Source: Bacillus sp. OxB-1 (GTDB taxonomy: Bacteria; Bacillota; Bacilli; Bacillales_A; Planococcaceae). From it: DNA of 64,000 nt. The stretch is taken from contig NZ_AP013294.1 in the NCBI RefSeq assembly GCF_000829195.1, forward strand, positions 2,367,001 through 2,431,000, in the 5' to 3' direction. Positions within the stretch are counted from its first letter, which is position 1. Every line of letters starts with the position of its first letter. Under the pieces are notes generated by a model, which was not told the DNA's origin, did not search any database, and worked only from the letters and a program-made list of their open reading frames with translations. Shown here in pieces: positions 17,341 to 26,230 of the stretch. Position numbers and translations under genes: made by a program.

Positions 17341-19122
17341 ATGAATAGAATATGGAACTCAATCGTCGGGAAGCTATGGGCCACCATATTGCTTCTCGTT
17401 TCCTTTGTCCTCTTCATGGTCACTGTCCTGCTCCTGGAATTCCTAAGTAATTTCCATGCGAAGCAGGCGGAGGATTCGCTGTGGAGGGAAGCATCTACAA
17501 TATCCAAAATTGTAGTCGATCATGACAGCGAATCTTCCATGCAGATGATCATCCATGATATTCTCGATGATGAAAAGAGTGCCATGATTGTCAGTCCGAG
17601 TGGCGAATTGAAGTACAGCTTCCATTCGGGGCTGAATACGGAACCGATCGAGAAGAAAATATTGCAAGACCATGACTTATATTCCCTTGACAAAGAAATG
17701 AAGGACCCCTTGCTGAAAGAGATGATCCTTCCTTCCAATTCGGAGACGAATGTGATGGAACAATATTTTGTCCTGGGCTTTCCTATTGACGATGGACAGA
17801 ATCTGGTCGGGTCAGTCATTATTTACCAGAACATGGATGCGGTGCACCGGACGACTCAGCGGACGACACACATCGTCCTGTTATCCGCATTGATCGCGTT
17901 TGTCCTGACGACCTTTTTTGCGTTTTTCCTGTCGACCCGCATTACATCGCCATTGCGGGGGCTGCGGCAGGCGGCGGGGGAGCTGGCGAAAGGGAATTTC
18001 GACACAAGGATTCCGGTTTTCCAAAACGACGAAATCGGCCAGCTGGCAACCGCGTTCAACCAGATGGGGAGGCAGCTGAAATACCATGTGGAATTGATCA
18101 ATCAGGAAAAAGAGCAGCTGTCGAGCATTTTGACATCGATGACCGACGCCGTCATCACGTTCAATCGGGATGCCACGATTTTGCTGCACAATCCGCAAGC
18201 GGAGCGGATGCTTCAAAATTGGTACGCCAAAAACGATAAAATGGATGATACCATTCCACCGGAAGTCGTCCATATGCTCGACCATGTCGTCACCTTTGCG
18301 GAAGAAGTGGAGGATGAGCTGGAGCTCGGCGGCCGATTTTACAATATCTCCCTCAGTCCGTTGTATAGCGGGGACAGCATCCGCGGCGCGGTTGTCGTCT
18401 TCCGGGACATGACCGAACAGCATAAGTTGGACAAACTGCGTTCCGATTTCATCGCAAACGTATCCCACGAACTGCGGACGCCGATTTCCATGCTGCAAGG
18501 ATATAGTGAAGCGATACTGGACGATGTCATTGCGGATGAAGAAGAGCGCAACGAGATGATCCAGATTATCCATGATGAGTCGATGCGGATGGGACGCCTC
18601 GTCACCGACCTGCTCGATTTGGCCCGGATGGAATCCGGCAATATGCGGCTGTATAAAGAAGATGTCCCGATGATCCCGTTCCTAGGCAGGGTCCTGCATA
18701 AGTTCTCGCAAATTGCACGGGACGCGCATGTTGAATTGACGTTCCAATATCCGGAAGAGGACGATCTCATCCTCCATGTCGATGCGGATCGGCTGGAGCA
18801 AGTGTTCACGAACTTGATCGACAATGCGGTCCGGCACACTCCCGAAGGCGGGAATGTCGAACTCGGCATCGCCAAAAAGACGGATGCGGTTGAAATCACA
18901 GTATCCGATACAGGAATCGGAATACCGGAAGAGGACCTGCCTTTCATATTTGAACGGTTTTACAAGGCGGACAAGGCAAGAACCCGGAAAAAAGGTGGAA
19001 CGGGTCTTGGCTTGGCAATTGCTAAAAATATTATCGATTCCCATGGCGGCACCATTTCGGCACGGCGAGGAGATGAAAAAGGGACAGTATTCACTTGCCG
19101 TCTGCCATTGAAAAGGTTGTAA
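17341..19122 (+). CDS. resE: sensor histidine kinase ResE
   Basis: Membrane kinase partner of ResD. 593 aa. TM1 near residues 10-32, an extracytoplasmic sensor to about 180, TM2 (VLLSALIAFVLTTFFAFFL), HAMP (RITSPLRGLRQAAGELAKGNFDTRIP), a PAS domain (residues ~260-360), then HisKA with FIANVSHELRTPISML (His376) and HATPase with NLIDNAVRHTPEGG, DTGIGIPEEDLPFIFERFYKAD and GGTGLGLAIAKNIID. ATG 17341 follows AAAGGAG. The stop codon lies inside a candidate sigX promoter. Confidence 0.95.
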   Translation: MNRIWNSIVGKLWATILLLVSFVLFMVTVLLLEFLSNFHAKQAEDSLWREASTISKIVVDHDSESSMQMIIHDILDDEKSAMIVSPSGELKYSFHSGLNTEPIEKKILQDHDLYSLDKEMKDPLLKEMILPSNSETNVMEQYFVLGFPIDDGQNLVGSVIIYQNMDAVHRTTQRTTHIVLLSALIAFVLTTFFAFFLSTRITSPLRGLRQAAGELAKGNFDTRIPVFQNDEIGQLATAFNQMGRQLKYHVELINQEKEQLSSILTSMTDAVITFNRDATILLHNPQAERMLQNWYAKNDKMDDTIPPEVVHMLDHVVTFAEEVEDELELGGRFYNISLSPLYSGDSIRGAVVVFRDMTEQHKLDKLRSDFIANVSHELRTPISMLQGYSEAILDDVIADEEERNEMIQIIHDESMRMGRLVTDLLDLARMESGNMRLYKEDVPMIPFLGRVLHKFSQIARDAHVELTFQYPEEDDLILHVDADRLEQVFTNLIDNAVRHTPEGGNVELGIAKKTDAVEITVSDTGIGIPEEDLPFIFERFYKADKARTRKKGGTGLGLAIAKNIIDSHGGTISARRGDEKGTVFTCRLPLKRL

Positions 19123-19143
19123 CATTTATATTTGATAAACGAC
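19118..19143 (+). promoter_or_regulatory. candidate ECF (SigX autoregulatory) promoter
   Basis: TGTAAC (19118-19123) and CGAC (19140-19143) separated by 16 bases match the ECF pattern recognised by sigma-X in B. subtilis (TGTAAC, ~17, CGAC). The -35 box overlaps the resE stop codon and the site ends 24 bases before sigX, as expected for an autoregulated sigma gene. Confidence 0.7.
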
Positions 19144-19167
19144 TAATCCATTGAACGGGGGGATTGG

Positions 19168-19704
19168 ATGAACGACTCCGTTTTCCACCGGCTTTATGAT
19201 GAATACCATCACGATGTGTTCAAATTCCTCATCTATTTGACGGGCAACCGTGATCAAGCCGAGGATCTGATGCATGAGGTATATGTGAGGGTGCTTAGGG
19301 CGTACGCCGGATTTGAAGGGAAAAGTTCTGAAAAGACTTGGCTTTTTTCGATAGCGAAAAACGTGGCGATCGACCACTTCAGGAAATCCGCTGTCCGAAG
19401 GAAGCATTTATTCGATAAGTTCGACTGGGAAAAGAGCGAGCTCGTATCCACCGGCATCCTCCCAGATGAACACGTCTCACTGAATGATGAGATGAAGGAG
19501 CTGCTACAAGCGTTGGACACCTGCACAGGCGATCAGAAAATGGTTATCGTCATGCGGTATTTTCAAGATTTATCCATCGCAGAGACGGCCGAAGCGCTCG
19601 GCTGGACGGAAGGGAAAGTGAAAACAACACAGCATCGCGCCATCAAGGCGTTGCAGAAGAAATTACATGCCCGTTCGGCAGAAGGGAGGAGACCGGATGA
19701 CTGA
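19168..19704 (+). CDS. sigX: ECF RNA polymerase sigma factor SigX
   Basis: 178-aa ECF (sigma-70 family) factor. Region 2 with FKFLIYLTGNRDQAEDLMHEVYVRVLRAYAGFEGKSSEKTWLFSIAKNVAIDHFRK; region 4 with QKMVIVMRYFQDLSIAETAEALGWTEGKVKTTQHRAIKAL. SigX in Bacillus controls cell-envelope surface-charge genes. ATG 19168 follows GGGGGGATTGG. It sits next to resE, as in B. subtilis, and overlaps rsiX by 8 bases. The upstream TGTAAC/CGAC promoter points to autoregulation. Confidence 0.92.
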   Translation: MNDSVFHRLYDEYHHDVFKFLIYLTGNRDQAEDLMHEVYVRVLRAYAGFEGKSSEKTWLFSIAKNVAIDHFRKSAVRRKHLFDKFDWEKSELVSTGILPDEHVSLNDEMKELLQALDTCTGDQKMVIVMRYFQDLSIAETAEALGWTEGKVKTTQHRAIKALQKKLHARSAEGRRPDD

Positions 19705-20911
19705 AGAGAGATGGGATGAAGGCAAGATTGAAAAGTTGCTGGACAGCATGCCGGATGTCCAAGATCAACGTTCCAAGTCTGAAATCCTGGACCGTTTACG
19801 GAAAGATGAAAGATTGCAGCAGAGCGAAAGGTCCCTCCCCAACCGTCGAAATTCCCTCGCTAGATGGATGCCCGCGGTAGTGGCCGTTGCAGCTGTCCTC
19901 ATTCTCAGTTTACTCATCCCGTCCATGCTCCGCAATGAAGAGGGGGCGATGAACGACGAGGCAGCTGAGTCTCAAAATATGAAGCTGAGGACATTTGAGG
20001 ATGACTCGCAGGATAAGGCGATGGACGCCTCAAGCATGGAGCAGGAAGAGTCCGCGGCCATTTCCTCACTCGGCACGGCGGCCCGAAGCCATGTCGTGAC
20101 GGCCGATGAATTGGCAGGTTACCGACCATTCCGGATTGGCTTGACGCATGCAGCCCATGTCATTCCCGTCACGTTTTTGATTCCTGAAGAGCGCTTCGCG
20201 CAGGACTTTTCGAGTGACGAACGGGATAGTGTCAAACTCTACAATCGGTATGCTTCGGAGATTCCGGAAGAAGAGCTTGGCTTCGATGACTATCATCCGT
20301 ATATCGGTGGCATCATTGACGCGGTCGATGAGATCAATCACCAAGTGCCGCCGGATCATGGGTATGACATGTCTTCCTCCACTTTGGAAGTGTATACCAA
20401 CACAGTGATTGAAACGTTTACCGACCATCAGCGGCTGAATACGATCGATGAAAAGGGGAATCCGGCCACTTTCGACCAAGTGGGGACGAAAGAGCCGATT
20501 CCATTGACAGCGGGGAAGCGGCCGCTTCCGTATTATAAATACTCGATGCCGACAGGGGCCACGTATCTTGTGCCGAGCGGCGGCATCCCGTTCAATGATG
20601 TGGAAAGCGCATTGCAAGCAATGAAGGAAGCCCCGAATGATCTGGTCGACGTAATTGTTCCTGAAACCGTCGATTATGACGTAGAAGTCACGAAAGGGGT
20701 CGTGACGATTTCGTTCAAGGAGACGTTGGACTTGGAAGGGATGGAACCCGATGCCGCCACGGACTTGATCGAGGGCTTCATGTTGACGGCGAATAATTAT
20801 GATATGGTGGTCAAACTCAATCATACAGTGCAAGATCACTATTCCAAGTACGATCTGACCGAAGTTTTACCCGAACCGGCCGGCGTCAATCCGATGCCGT
20901 TGCCGGAATGA
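19697..20911 (+). CDS. rsiX: anti-sigma X factor RsiX
   Basis: 404-aa membrane anti-sigma factor. A cytoplasmic N-terminus (~60 residues) that would bind SigX, one span (RWMPAVVAVAAVLILSLLIPSML, about residues 55-77), then a ~320-residue outside domain with no motif I can assign. ATG 19697 is chosen because GGGAGGA precedes it; the frame is open from 19667 inside sigX. A strong terminator follows. A PrsW-type protease, which in B. subtilis starts degradation of the related RsiW, is encoded 7 kb downstream. Confidence 0.88.
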   Translation: MTEERWDEGKIEKLLDSMPDVQDQRSKSEILDRLRKDERLQQSERSLPNRRNSLARWMPAVVAVAAVLILSLLIPSMLRNEEGAMNDEAAESQNMKLRTFEDDSQDKAMDASSMEQEESAAISSLGTAARSHVVTADELAGYRPFRIGLTHAAHVIPVTFLIPEERFAQDFSSDERDSVKLYNRYASEIPEEELGFDDYHPYIGGIIDAVDEINHQVPPDHGYDMSSSTLEVYTNTVIETFTDHQRLNTIDEKGNPATFDQVGTKEPIPLTAGKRPLPYYKYSMPTGATYLVPSGGIPFNDVESALQAMKEAPNDLVDVIVPETVDYDVEVTKGVVTISFKETLDLEGMEPDAATDLIEGFMLTANNYDMVVKLNHTVQDHYSKYDLTEVLPEPAGVNPMPLPE

Positions 20912-20929
20912 ATAGGATGGGATGAATGA

Positions 20930-20967
20930 GGGCTGTCCGGACTGGCGGACAGCCCCTATTTTTTTGG
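20930..20967 (+). terminator. intrinsic terminator after rsiX
   Basis: GGGCTGTCCG (20930-20939) pairs perfectly with CGGACAGCCC (20946-20955) around a 6-base loop, followed by CTA and seven or more T's. Confidence 0.9.
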
Positions 20968-20989
20968 CACGCAGGGGGATTTCTGCTAC

Positions 20990-21179
20990 TATATAGAACG
21001 AACAAATGATTTGTACTTCGTGACTCCAGTTGCTTGGAGTGCAGGCGCCGACTCCTGCGGGAATAGCATGAGCCTTGAGACCCCGCAGGGCGCATGCCTT
21101 TCGCGACCGAGGAGGCTCAAGCCATGCCCGCGGAAAGCGACGGTTTGGTGATTTCATTTTCTTTAGTTTGTTTTATATA
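20990..21179. mobile_element. MITE-like repeat element, copy 2 (between rsiX and ribU)
   Basis: A 190-bp element with the same ends as copy 1: TATATAGAACGAAC (20990-21003) and GTTTGTTTTATATA (21166-21179). The interior shares the CGACTCCTGCGGG, GAGACCCCGCAGG, GAGGAGGCTCA and CCGCGGAAAGCG blocks but differs between them, so the copies are old or of different subtypes. Copies 1 and 2 are in the same orientation and flank resE-sigX-rsiX. Confidence 0.8.
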
Positions 21180-21215
21180 AATAAAACTATTTACTTACGT
21201 AGGTAAACTTTATTG

Positions 21216-21244
21216 TTTACAAAACAAGAAGGTTCGTATATAAT
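21216..21244 (+). promoter_or_regulatory. sigma-A promoter of ribU
   Basis: TTTACA (21216-21221), a 17-base spacer and TATAAT (21239-21244), about 27 bases before the FMN aptamer begins. Confidence 0.7.
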
Positions 21245-21271
21245 GAAAATTGTAAAAGAATATTGATTCAT

Positions 21272-21397
21272 CTTCGGGGCAGGGTGTAATTCCCGACCGG
21301 CGGAAATGGAAAGTGATTTTCCTAGCCCGCGAGCGTAACAGCTGATTCCGGTGAGATTCCGGAGCCGACAGTATAGTCTGGATGGGAGAAGGTGAAG
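21272..21397 (+). promoter_or_regulatory. FMN riboswitch (RFN element)
   Basis: All conserved RFN blocks are present in order: GGGGCAGGGTGTAATTCCCG, ACCGGCGG, AGCCCGCGAGC, GATTCCGGTGAGATTCCGGA, GCCGACAGTATAGTCTGGAT and GGGAGAAGG. It binds flavin mononucleotide. It controls ribU, whose product imports riboflavin. The gene start is 277 bases downstream, with a terminator between, so control is probably by transcription attenuation. Confidence 0.95.
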
Positions 21398-21576
21398 GTG
21401 CAGTCCTGTTTTTGTGTACTTCACAAAAAAAAGGGCGCTTATTTAAGCTGGAATTCGGTGGATCCAGGAACAGACGGTAAGCTTTAACTCGTTTGCCTTT
21501 GCAAAGTCGTTGCAATTATGCAGCCGACTGACTGTTCACTAGATTCCGAGGCCCTGTTTCTTAAGTATGCCTTTCC

Positions 21577-21611
21577 ACTCCCTGGAGCGTATTGCTTTAG
21601 GGAGTTTTTTG
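21577..21611 (+). terminator. regulated terminator of the FMN riboswitch leader
   Basis: ACTCCC (21577-21582) pairs with GGGAGT (21600-21605), followed by six T's, 62 bases before the ribU start. The stem is short with a 17-base loop. It is the best candidate for the FMN-dependent terminator. Confidence 0.6.
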
Positions 21612-21673
21612 TGAGTGACAAGCCGGGCGACCTTTCCTCTTTTGAAGTGAATCGCAAAAGGAGAGAGGAAACA

Positions 21674-22255
21674 ATGAAGAACAACAAATTACGCAAGATG
21701 ATTCTCATCGCAATTCTGGGAAGCATCGGTACCATTCTGATGCAATTCAACTTCCCGCTGCCCGCTTTGCCGGCATTCTTGAAAATCGACTTCGGTGAAA
21801 TTCCGGCTGTCCTTGCAATTATGACAATGGGGCCGGTTGGCGGAATCGCAGTCGAATTGATCAAAAACATCATGCACTGGTTCATGTCAGGAAGCCCTAC
21901 AGGGGTTCCTGTCGGGGAAATCGCCAACTTTACGACTGGAATCCTCTTCATCATGCCGATTTACTGGATTTTCAAGAGATTCCAAAGTACGAAAGGGCTG
22001 GCTGCCGGTCTAATCGCCGGGACTGTCACAATGGCCGTTGGTATGAGCGTATTGAACTACGCCCTCTTCTTGCCGATGTACACGTATTTCCTTAACATGC
22101 CGGTCATGTCCGGGGATGCACTATACTCCATGATCGTCCTAGGGATTTTGCCTTTCAACCTGATCAAAGGCATCATGCTCCTTGCAGTTTCTCTATTACT
22201 ATTCAAAAGTATGGAGAGATGGATCATCCAACAAAGAACGCAGCTGTCTGCGTAA
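21674..22255 (+). CDS. ribU: riboflavin transporter RibU (ECF transporter S component)
   Basis: 193-aa integral membrane protein that binds riboflavin and works with the shared ECF energising module. Six hydrophobic segments are visible. The N-terminal KMILIAILGSIGTILMQFNFPLPALPAFLKIDFGEIPAVLA is characteristic of RibU/YpaA. ATG 21674 follows AAGGAGAGAGG; the frame is open upstream through the leader but that part is untranslated. Control by the FMN riboswitch upstream supports the assignment. Confidence 0.95.
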   Translation: MKNNKLRKMILIAILGSIGTILMQFNFPLPALPAFLKIDFGEIPAVLAIMTMGPVGGIAVELIKNIMHWFMSGSPTGVPVGEIANFTTGILFIMPIYWIFKRFQSTKGLAAGLIAGTVTMAVGMSVLNYALFLPMYTYFLNMPVMSGDALYSMIVLGILPFNLIKGIMLLAVSLLLFKSMERWIIQQRTQLSA

Positions 22256-22265
22256 CGATATAAAG

Positions 22266-22304
22266 GCAAAACCGCGTCCCCATTTGGCAGGGACGCGGTT
22301 TTTA
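22266..22304. terminator. bidirectional terminator between ribU and fer
   Basis: AACCGCGTCCC and GGGACGCGGTT form an 11-bp perfect stem around a 9-base loop. A's precede it and T's follow it, so it can serve both convergent genes. Confidence 0.9.
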
Positions 22305-22307
22305 TCA

Positions 22308-22598
<291 letters not shown>

Positions 22599-22763
22599 TC
22601 ATTCTATTCTAATGATGTTGGCGCTAGTTTTCAACAGTCAAATCCTAGCGTCCGCAAATTGACTGATTCGAAGAGGCTTTATGTTTTCACTCAATTGTCA
22701 GAAAAGGTAAATGATAGAAATGCAATGGAATCCGACTACGCTCGGTGAAAGGGGGATGGATCA

Positions 22764-23825
22764 TTGAATCTACCGATGCTTCTGCTTGGAATTTTACGTA
22801 GGATGGATGGGGAGCGTACGATGGCTGCCAGTTTCCATCTGTTGCGGGGCAAGCGCTCGGGCCAGACATTACAAGATGTGAAATATTATGGAGTGAAAAG
22901 CTTTTTCGGCCTCTTGCCGAAGTTGCCGGCCGGGCAATTCGACAAAGCGGTGGAAGTCCTGAGACAAGACGGTCTTATTGCGGCGTCTCCCGAGGCGTTT
23001 ATCTCGTTGAGCGCGAAGGGAAGGGAGGCGGCGGAGCGTTTGCCCGATTTCCATTTCAGCGGGATGGATTATCAAGGGAGGGAGATGATCTTTTTCGGAA
23101 GGCTATCGCTGACCGTCCAGACAATATCCCATTTCCGGGCCGGGCAGTCTTCCTTCTTGCCTGTTCAAAAAGATCGGCACATCCAGCATCATGTCAGGCG
23201 GCTCCTCGCCAAGACGGACATCCAGGATCCTGCCTTTGCCCGGCGGCTCAAAGATGAGGTGGAGCAGGTGCTGCGGCGAAGCGGGATGGACGAGCGCCAA
23301 AAGGAGATCTTTATCCACCGGCTGGCGGGTTACCGGTTGAGCGGCTGGACGTGGGACCAGTTGGGGGAACGGTTTCAGTTGGATCCTTTCGATGTCCACC
23401 TTTCGTTCATAGAGGGGTTGCATCGGATTTTGGGGGTGATCGAATCATCGTCGGATCTGCCCCTCCTGCATTTCATGGCGGAAAATATCAAAGTGACTTC
23501 TTATTTAACTGATTCTTCACGTGAAACGAAGCGGATGTTCGACAGCGGCATGCGGATGGAGGAGATTGCGGCAGCCCGCCGATTGAAGATGAGCACGATC
23601 GAAGACCATCTCGTGGAGATGGCCATGAATGACCCCGCCTTCCCTTTATTCCAATTTGTTCCGGAGGAAGCGGTCGACAGGGTAGTAGGGAAAGCGGAAG
23701 AACTCGGGACGAAACGGCTCCGTCCTTTAAAGATGGAGTTCGACTCATTGACCTATTTTCAATTGCGTTTGATATTAGGCGCGCGGACAGGGAGGGGATC
23801 GGATGGATTTGCGGAAAGCACTTAA
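22764..23825 (+). CDS. ypbB: YpbB-like helix-turn-helix protein
   Basis: 353 aa; cytoplasmic. A C-terminal helix-turn-helix region (GMRMEEIAAARRLKMSTIEDHLVEMA, about residues 268-293) resembles the HTH found at the C-terminus of some RecQ helicases. YpbB lies immediately before a short RecQ in Bacillus genomes, suggesting that the pair replaces a longer fused RecQ; this is inference. TTG 22764 with GGGGGAT upstream is the start. It overlaps recQ by 23 bases. Confidence 0.82.
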   Translation: MNLPMLLLGILRRMDGERTMAASFHLLRGKRSGQTLQDVKYYGVKSFFGLLPKLPAGQFDKAVEVLRQDGLIAASPEAFISLSAKGREAAERLPDFHFSGMDYQGREMIFFGRLSLTVQTISHFRAGQSSFLPVQKDRHIQHHVRRLLAKTDIQDPAFARRLKDEVEQVLRRSGMDERQKEIFIHRLAGYRLSGWTWDQLGERFQLDPFDVHLSFIEGLHRILGVIESSSDLPLLHFMAENIKVTSYLTDSSRETKRMFDSGMRMEEIAAARRLKMSTIEDHLVEMAMNDPAFPLFQFVPEEAVDRVVGKAEELGTKRLRPLKMEFDSLTYFQLRLILGARTGRGSDGFAEST

Positions 23826-25242
23826 AGCCCATTTCGGGTATGAAAGATTCCGGCCCGGTCAGGAAGACGTCGTCCGGCATATCGTGGACGGGAAGGATGC
23901 GATCGCGATTTTGCCGACCGGCATGGGGAAATCGCTTTGCTATCAACTGCCCGCCTATTTGAAGGAAGGAGCCGTCCTCATCATATCGCCCCTCGTCGCT
24001 CTAATGGAGGACCAAGTGGCAATCATGAAGAAGAACGGGGAAAAGCGGGTTGTGGCATTAAATTCGTTCCTTTCCTTTTCCGATAAAAAGCGGATCATTG
24101 ACCAGCTGCATCTGTATAAATTTATCTTCCTATCCCCGGAAATGCTCACCCAGCCTTATGTCAGAAGGAAGCTTCGTGAACTCGCGTTGTGCTGCATCGC
24201 GATAGACGAAGCTCATTGCATTTCCCAGTGGGGGTTTGATTTCCGTCCTGATTATTTACGATTGGGCCATTTTTTCGACAGCCTGCGGGAACGTCCGCCG
24301 ATTCTGGCTTTGACGGCTACGGCGAATCGTCGGGTGACGGCGGACATCGGGCAATATTTGCATTTGCAGGAGCCTGAAATCATTCGGCAGTCCATAGACC
24401 GTCCGAACATCTCCTACTCGCTTGCCGTGTTGAATTCGGAGTCGGAGAAAACGGGGTGGTTGCGGAAGCGGCTCCGGGAGACGGTCGGTCCCGGGATCAT
24501 CTATGTCGCTTCCCGGAAGCGGGCCGATGAACTCGCGCTTGAACTGAAGGATACGAACCGGACGATCGCCTCCTATCACGCGGGAAAAGAAGCGGAAGAC
24601 CGGGCTTTCATCCAAGAACAATTTATCAATGGGGAATTGGATTGGATTTGTGCGACAAATGCCTTCGGAATGGGTATACATAAAGAGGATATCCGGCAAG
24701 TCATCCATGAACATCTACCGCAATCCATTTCGGGCTATATCCAGGAAGTGGGACGCGCCGGACGGGACGGCAAGAAATCGGCGGCGACGTTGCTCTATTC
24801 GGAAGAGGATGGGCAGAAGATCCGGTTCATCATTGAAGAAGACTTGCCGCGTCCCGGCGAGGTGCGCCTCTATGCGGAATTGCTTTCAGAAGGGATGGCA
24901 CCGGAAGACGCTGCGAATCGGGCGGGATTCAGCGAAACGGGAAAACGGGTGATCGATTTCTATTTGGAACAATGGCCGGTGGAAGAGGTCAATGCCCGGA
25001 TGGAAGCTTTGCGCGGGGAAAAGGTAGGAGAGCTGAAGAAGATGATTCACTTATTGCATTCCGGTCGGTGCATTCGTGAAGAACTTTTGTCATTTTTCGA
25101 CGAAACATGTGAAATGAAACCGAAGGCCTGCTGTTCTGTTTGTGGAATCGAAGAAGATGACTGGATTCGGGACGATACAATGGGAGAGGCGAGACCAGAG
25201 TGGATGGGGTGGGAGGAAAGACTCACCAAGTTGCTGGGGTGA
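23803..25242 (+). CDS. recQ: RecQ-family ATP-dependent DNA helicase (short form, RecS-like)
   Basis: 479 aa. 3'-5' DNA helicase of repair and recombination. RecQ core: Walker A PTGMGKSLCYQLP (Lys43), DEAHCISQWGFDFRPDY, ALTATAN, SYHAG, ATNAFGMGIHKEDIRQVIH and QEVGRAGRDG. The zinc-binding segment is at the C-terminus (LHSGRCIREELLSFF ... CEMKPKACCSVCG). It lacks the HRDC domain of long RecQ, which is usual for RecS. ATG 23803 follows GGGAGGGG, inside ypbB. Confidence 0.93.
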   Translation: MDLRKALKAHFGYERFRPGQEDVVRHIVDGKDAIAILPTGMGKSLCYQLPAYLKEGAVLIISPLVALMEDQVAIMKKNGEKRVVALNSFLSFSDKKRIIDQLHLYKFIFLSPEMLTQPYVRRKLRELALCCIAIDEAHCISQWGFDFRPDYLRLGHFFDSLRERPPILALTATANRRVTADIGQYLHLQEPEIIRQSIDRPNISYSLAVLNSESEKTGWLRKRLRETVGPGIIYVASRKRADELALELKDTNRTIASYHAGKEAEDRAFIQEQFINGELDWICATNAFGMGIHKEDIRQVIHEHLPQSISGYIQEVGRAGRDGKKSAATLLYSEEDGQKIRFIIEEDLPRPGEVRLYAELLSEGMAPEDAANRAGFSETGKRVIDFYLEQWPVEEVNARMEALRGEKVGELKKMIHLLHSGRCIREELLSFFDETCEMKPKACCSVCGIEEDDWIRDDTMGEARPEWMGWEERLTKLLG

Positions 25243-25257
25243 TAGGTGGGATTCCCT

Positions 25258-25337
25258 ACTGTTTCTGCCAAGGGATTTTAAAGTGTGTCGGAAAATGTCC
25301 GATCGAGATGAAAAACACCGAAACAGCATAGCTTGCG
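25258..25337 (+). other. nested inverted repeats upstream of ypbE
   Basis: CTGTTTC and GAAACAG form outer arms. Inside them GTGT pairs with ACAC, and TCGGA with TCCGA around a 5-base loop. The arrangement could fold in the recQ-ypbE intergenic RNA. The pairs are short, so this may be chance. Confidence 0.3.
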
Positions 25338-25425
25338 GAAGAGGCGAGATGCGGCGAGTGATTGATTTTTCAACCAAAATTCGTCATAATAAGAGGAACA
25401 GCACGACGGGATAGGAGAATGTAAC

Positions 25426-26100
25426 ATGGATAAAGATGATTTCAAAGCTGAATTCGAAGAACATCGGAAGGAAATTAGCCTGGAGGAAGAGGATGATACT
25501 GGACGTTTGCCATCCCGTGTCGAATTGCATCGCACAAAACGGAATCCGAAAAGGAAATCCAATCATCTCTTGCTCAATGTCATCCTTGGTCTTTTCACTC
25601 TCATTCCGGTCGGAATTTTAGTGTATGTCATCTCCGATTTTTATTCACCGGATGATAAAACATCCGCCCAGGTGGTGGATTCCGGCGTACGGTTTGAAAT
25701 CGACAGTTCGGAACCGCAAAGCAAAGATGCAGCCGCGGAAAAGTCCGATCCTGATGAGCAAACATTAGCGGAAAAAACAGGCAGCACCTCAAACGAACCG
25801 GCAAAACCGGTTGAGGCAGCAAAGGAGCCGACTTCCACACCGAAGCCAGACCCGCAGCCGGAAACGAAACCGGCACCTCCGAAACCGGAGCAGCCAGCAG
25901 AAAAGCCGAAAGCGGACCCTAAGCCGGAACAGCCCAAGGCCACCGGCAAAACACATGTTGTCGCTGCGAGTGAAACATTGTACCGGATTGCTGTAAACTA
26001 TTACGGCTCGGGCTCGGATGCAAATTTGGAGAAAATCCGGCGCGCCAATGGCCTGTCGTCGAATACTATCCAAGTAGGGCAAAAGTTGATCATTCCTTGA
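25426..26100 (+). CDS. ypbE: LysM-domain membrane protein (YpbE-like)
   Basis: 224 aa. A charged cytoplasmic N-terminus (~45 residues), one span ([25 protein letters not shown]), a long Pro/Glu/Lys-rich linker (about residues 85-175, with repeated PKPEQP and PKPDP), and a C-terminal LysM domain ([49 protein letters not shown]) that binds peptidoglycan. It likely spans membrane to wall. Function is otherwise unknown. AGGAG precedes ATG 25426. Confidence 0.88.
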   Translation: MDKDDFKAEFEEHRKEISLEEEDDTGRLPSRVELHRTKRNPKRKSNHLLLNVILGLFTLIPVGILVYVISDFYSPDDKTSAQVVDSGVRFEIDSSEPQSKDAAAEKSDPDEQTLAEKTGSTSNEPAKPVEAAKEPTSTPKPDPQPETKPAPPKPEQPAEKPKADPKPEQPKATGKTHVVAASETLYRIAVNYYGSGSDANLEKIRRANGLSSNTIQVGQKLIIP

Positions 26101-26115
26101 TATAGAACAGAAACT

Positions 26116-26145
26116 AAAAAGGCAAAGTGCGCACTTTGCCTTTTT
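26116..26145 (+). terminator. intrinsic terminator after ypbE
   Basis: AAAAAGGCAAAGTGC pairs with GCACTTTGCCTTTTT as a near-perfect hairpin ending in T's. Confidence 0.88.
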
Positions 26146-26230
26146 GCACGCGTTTTCGGAACAATTTGCTGAATCATAAAGGTGGTGCGTCATTACGGGA
26201 AGCAAGATAGTTGGGGCACTCTTTTCTCTT

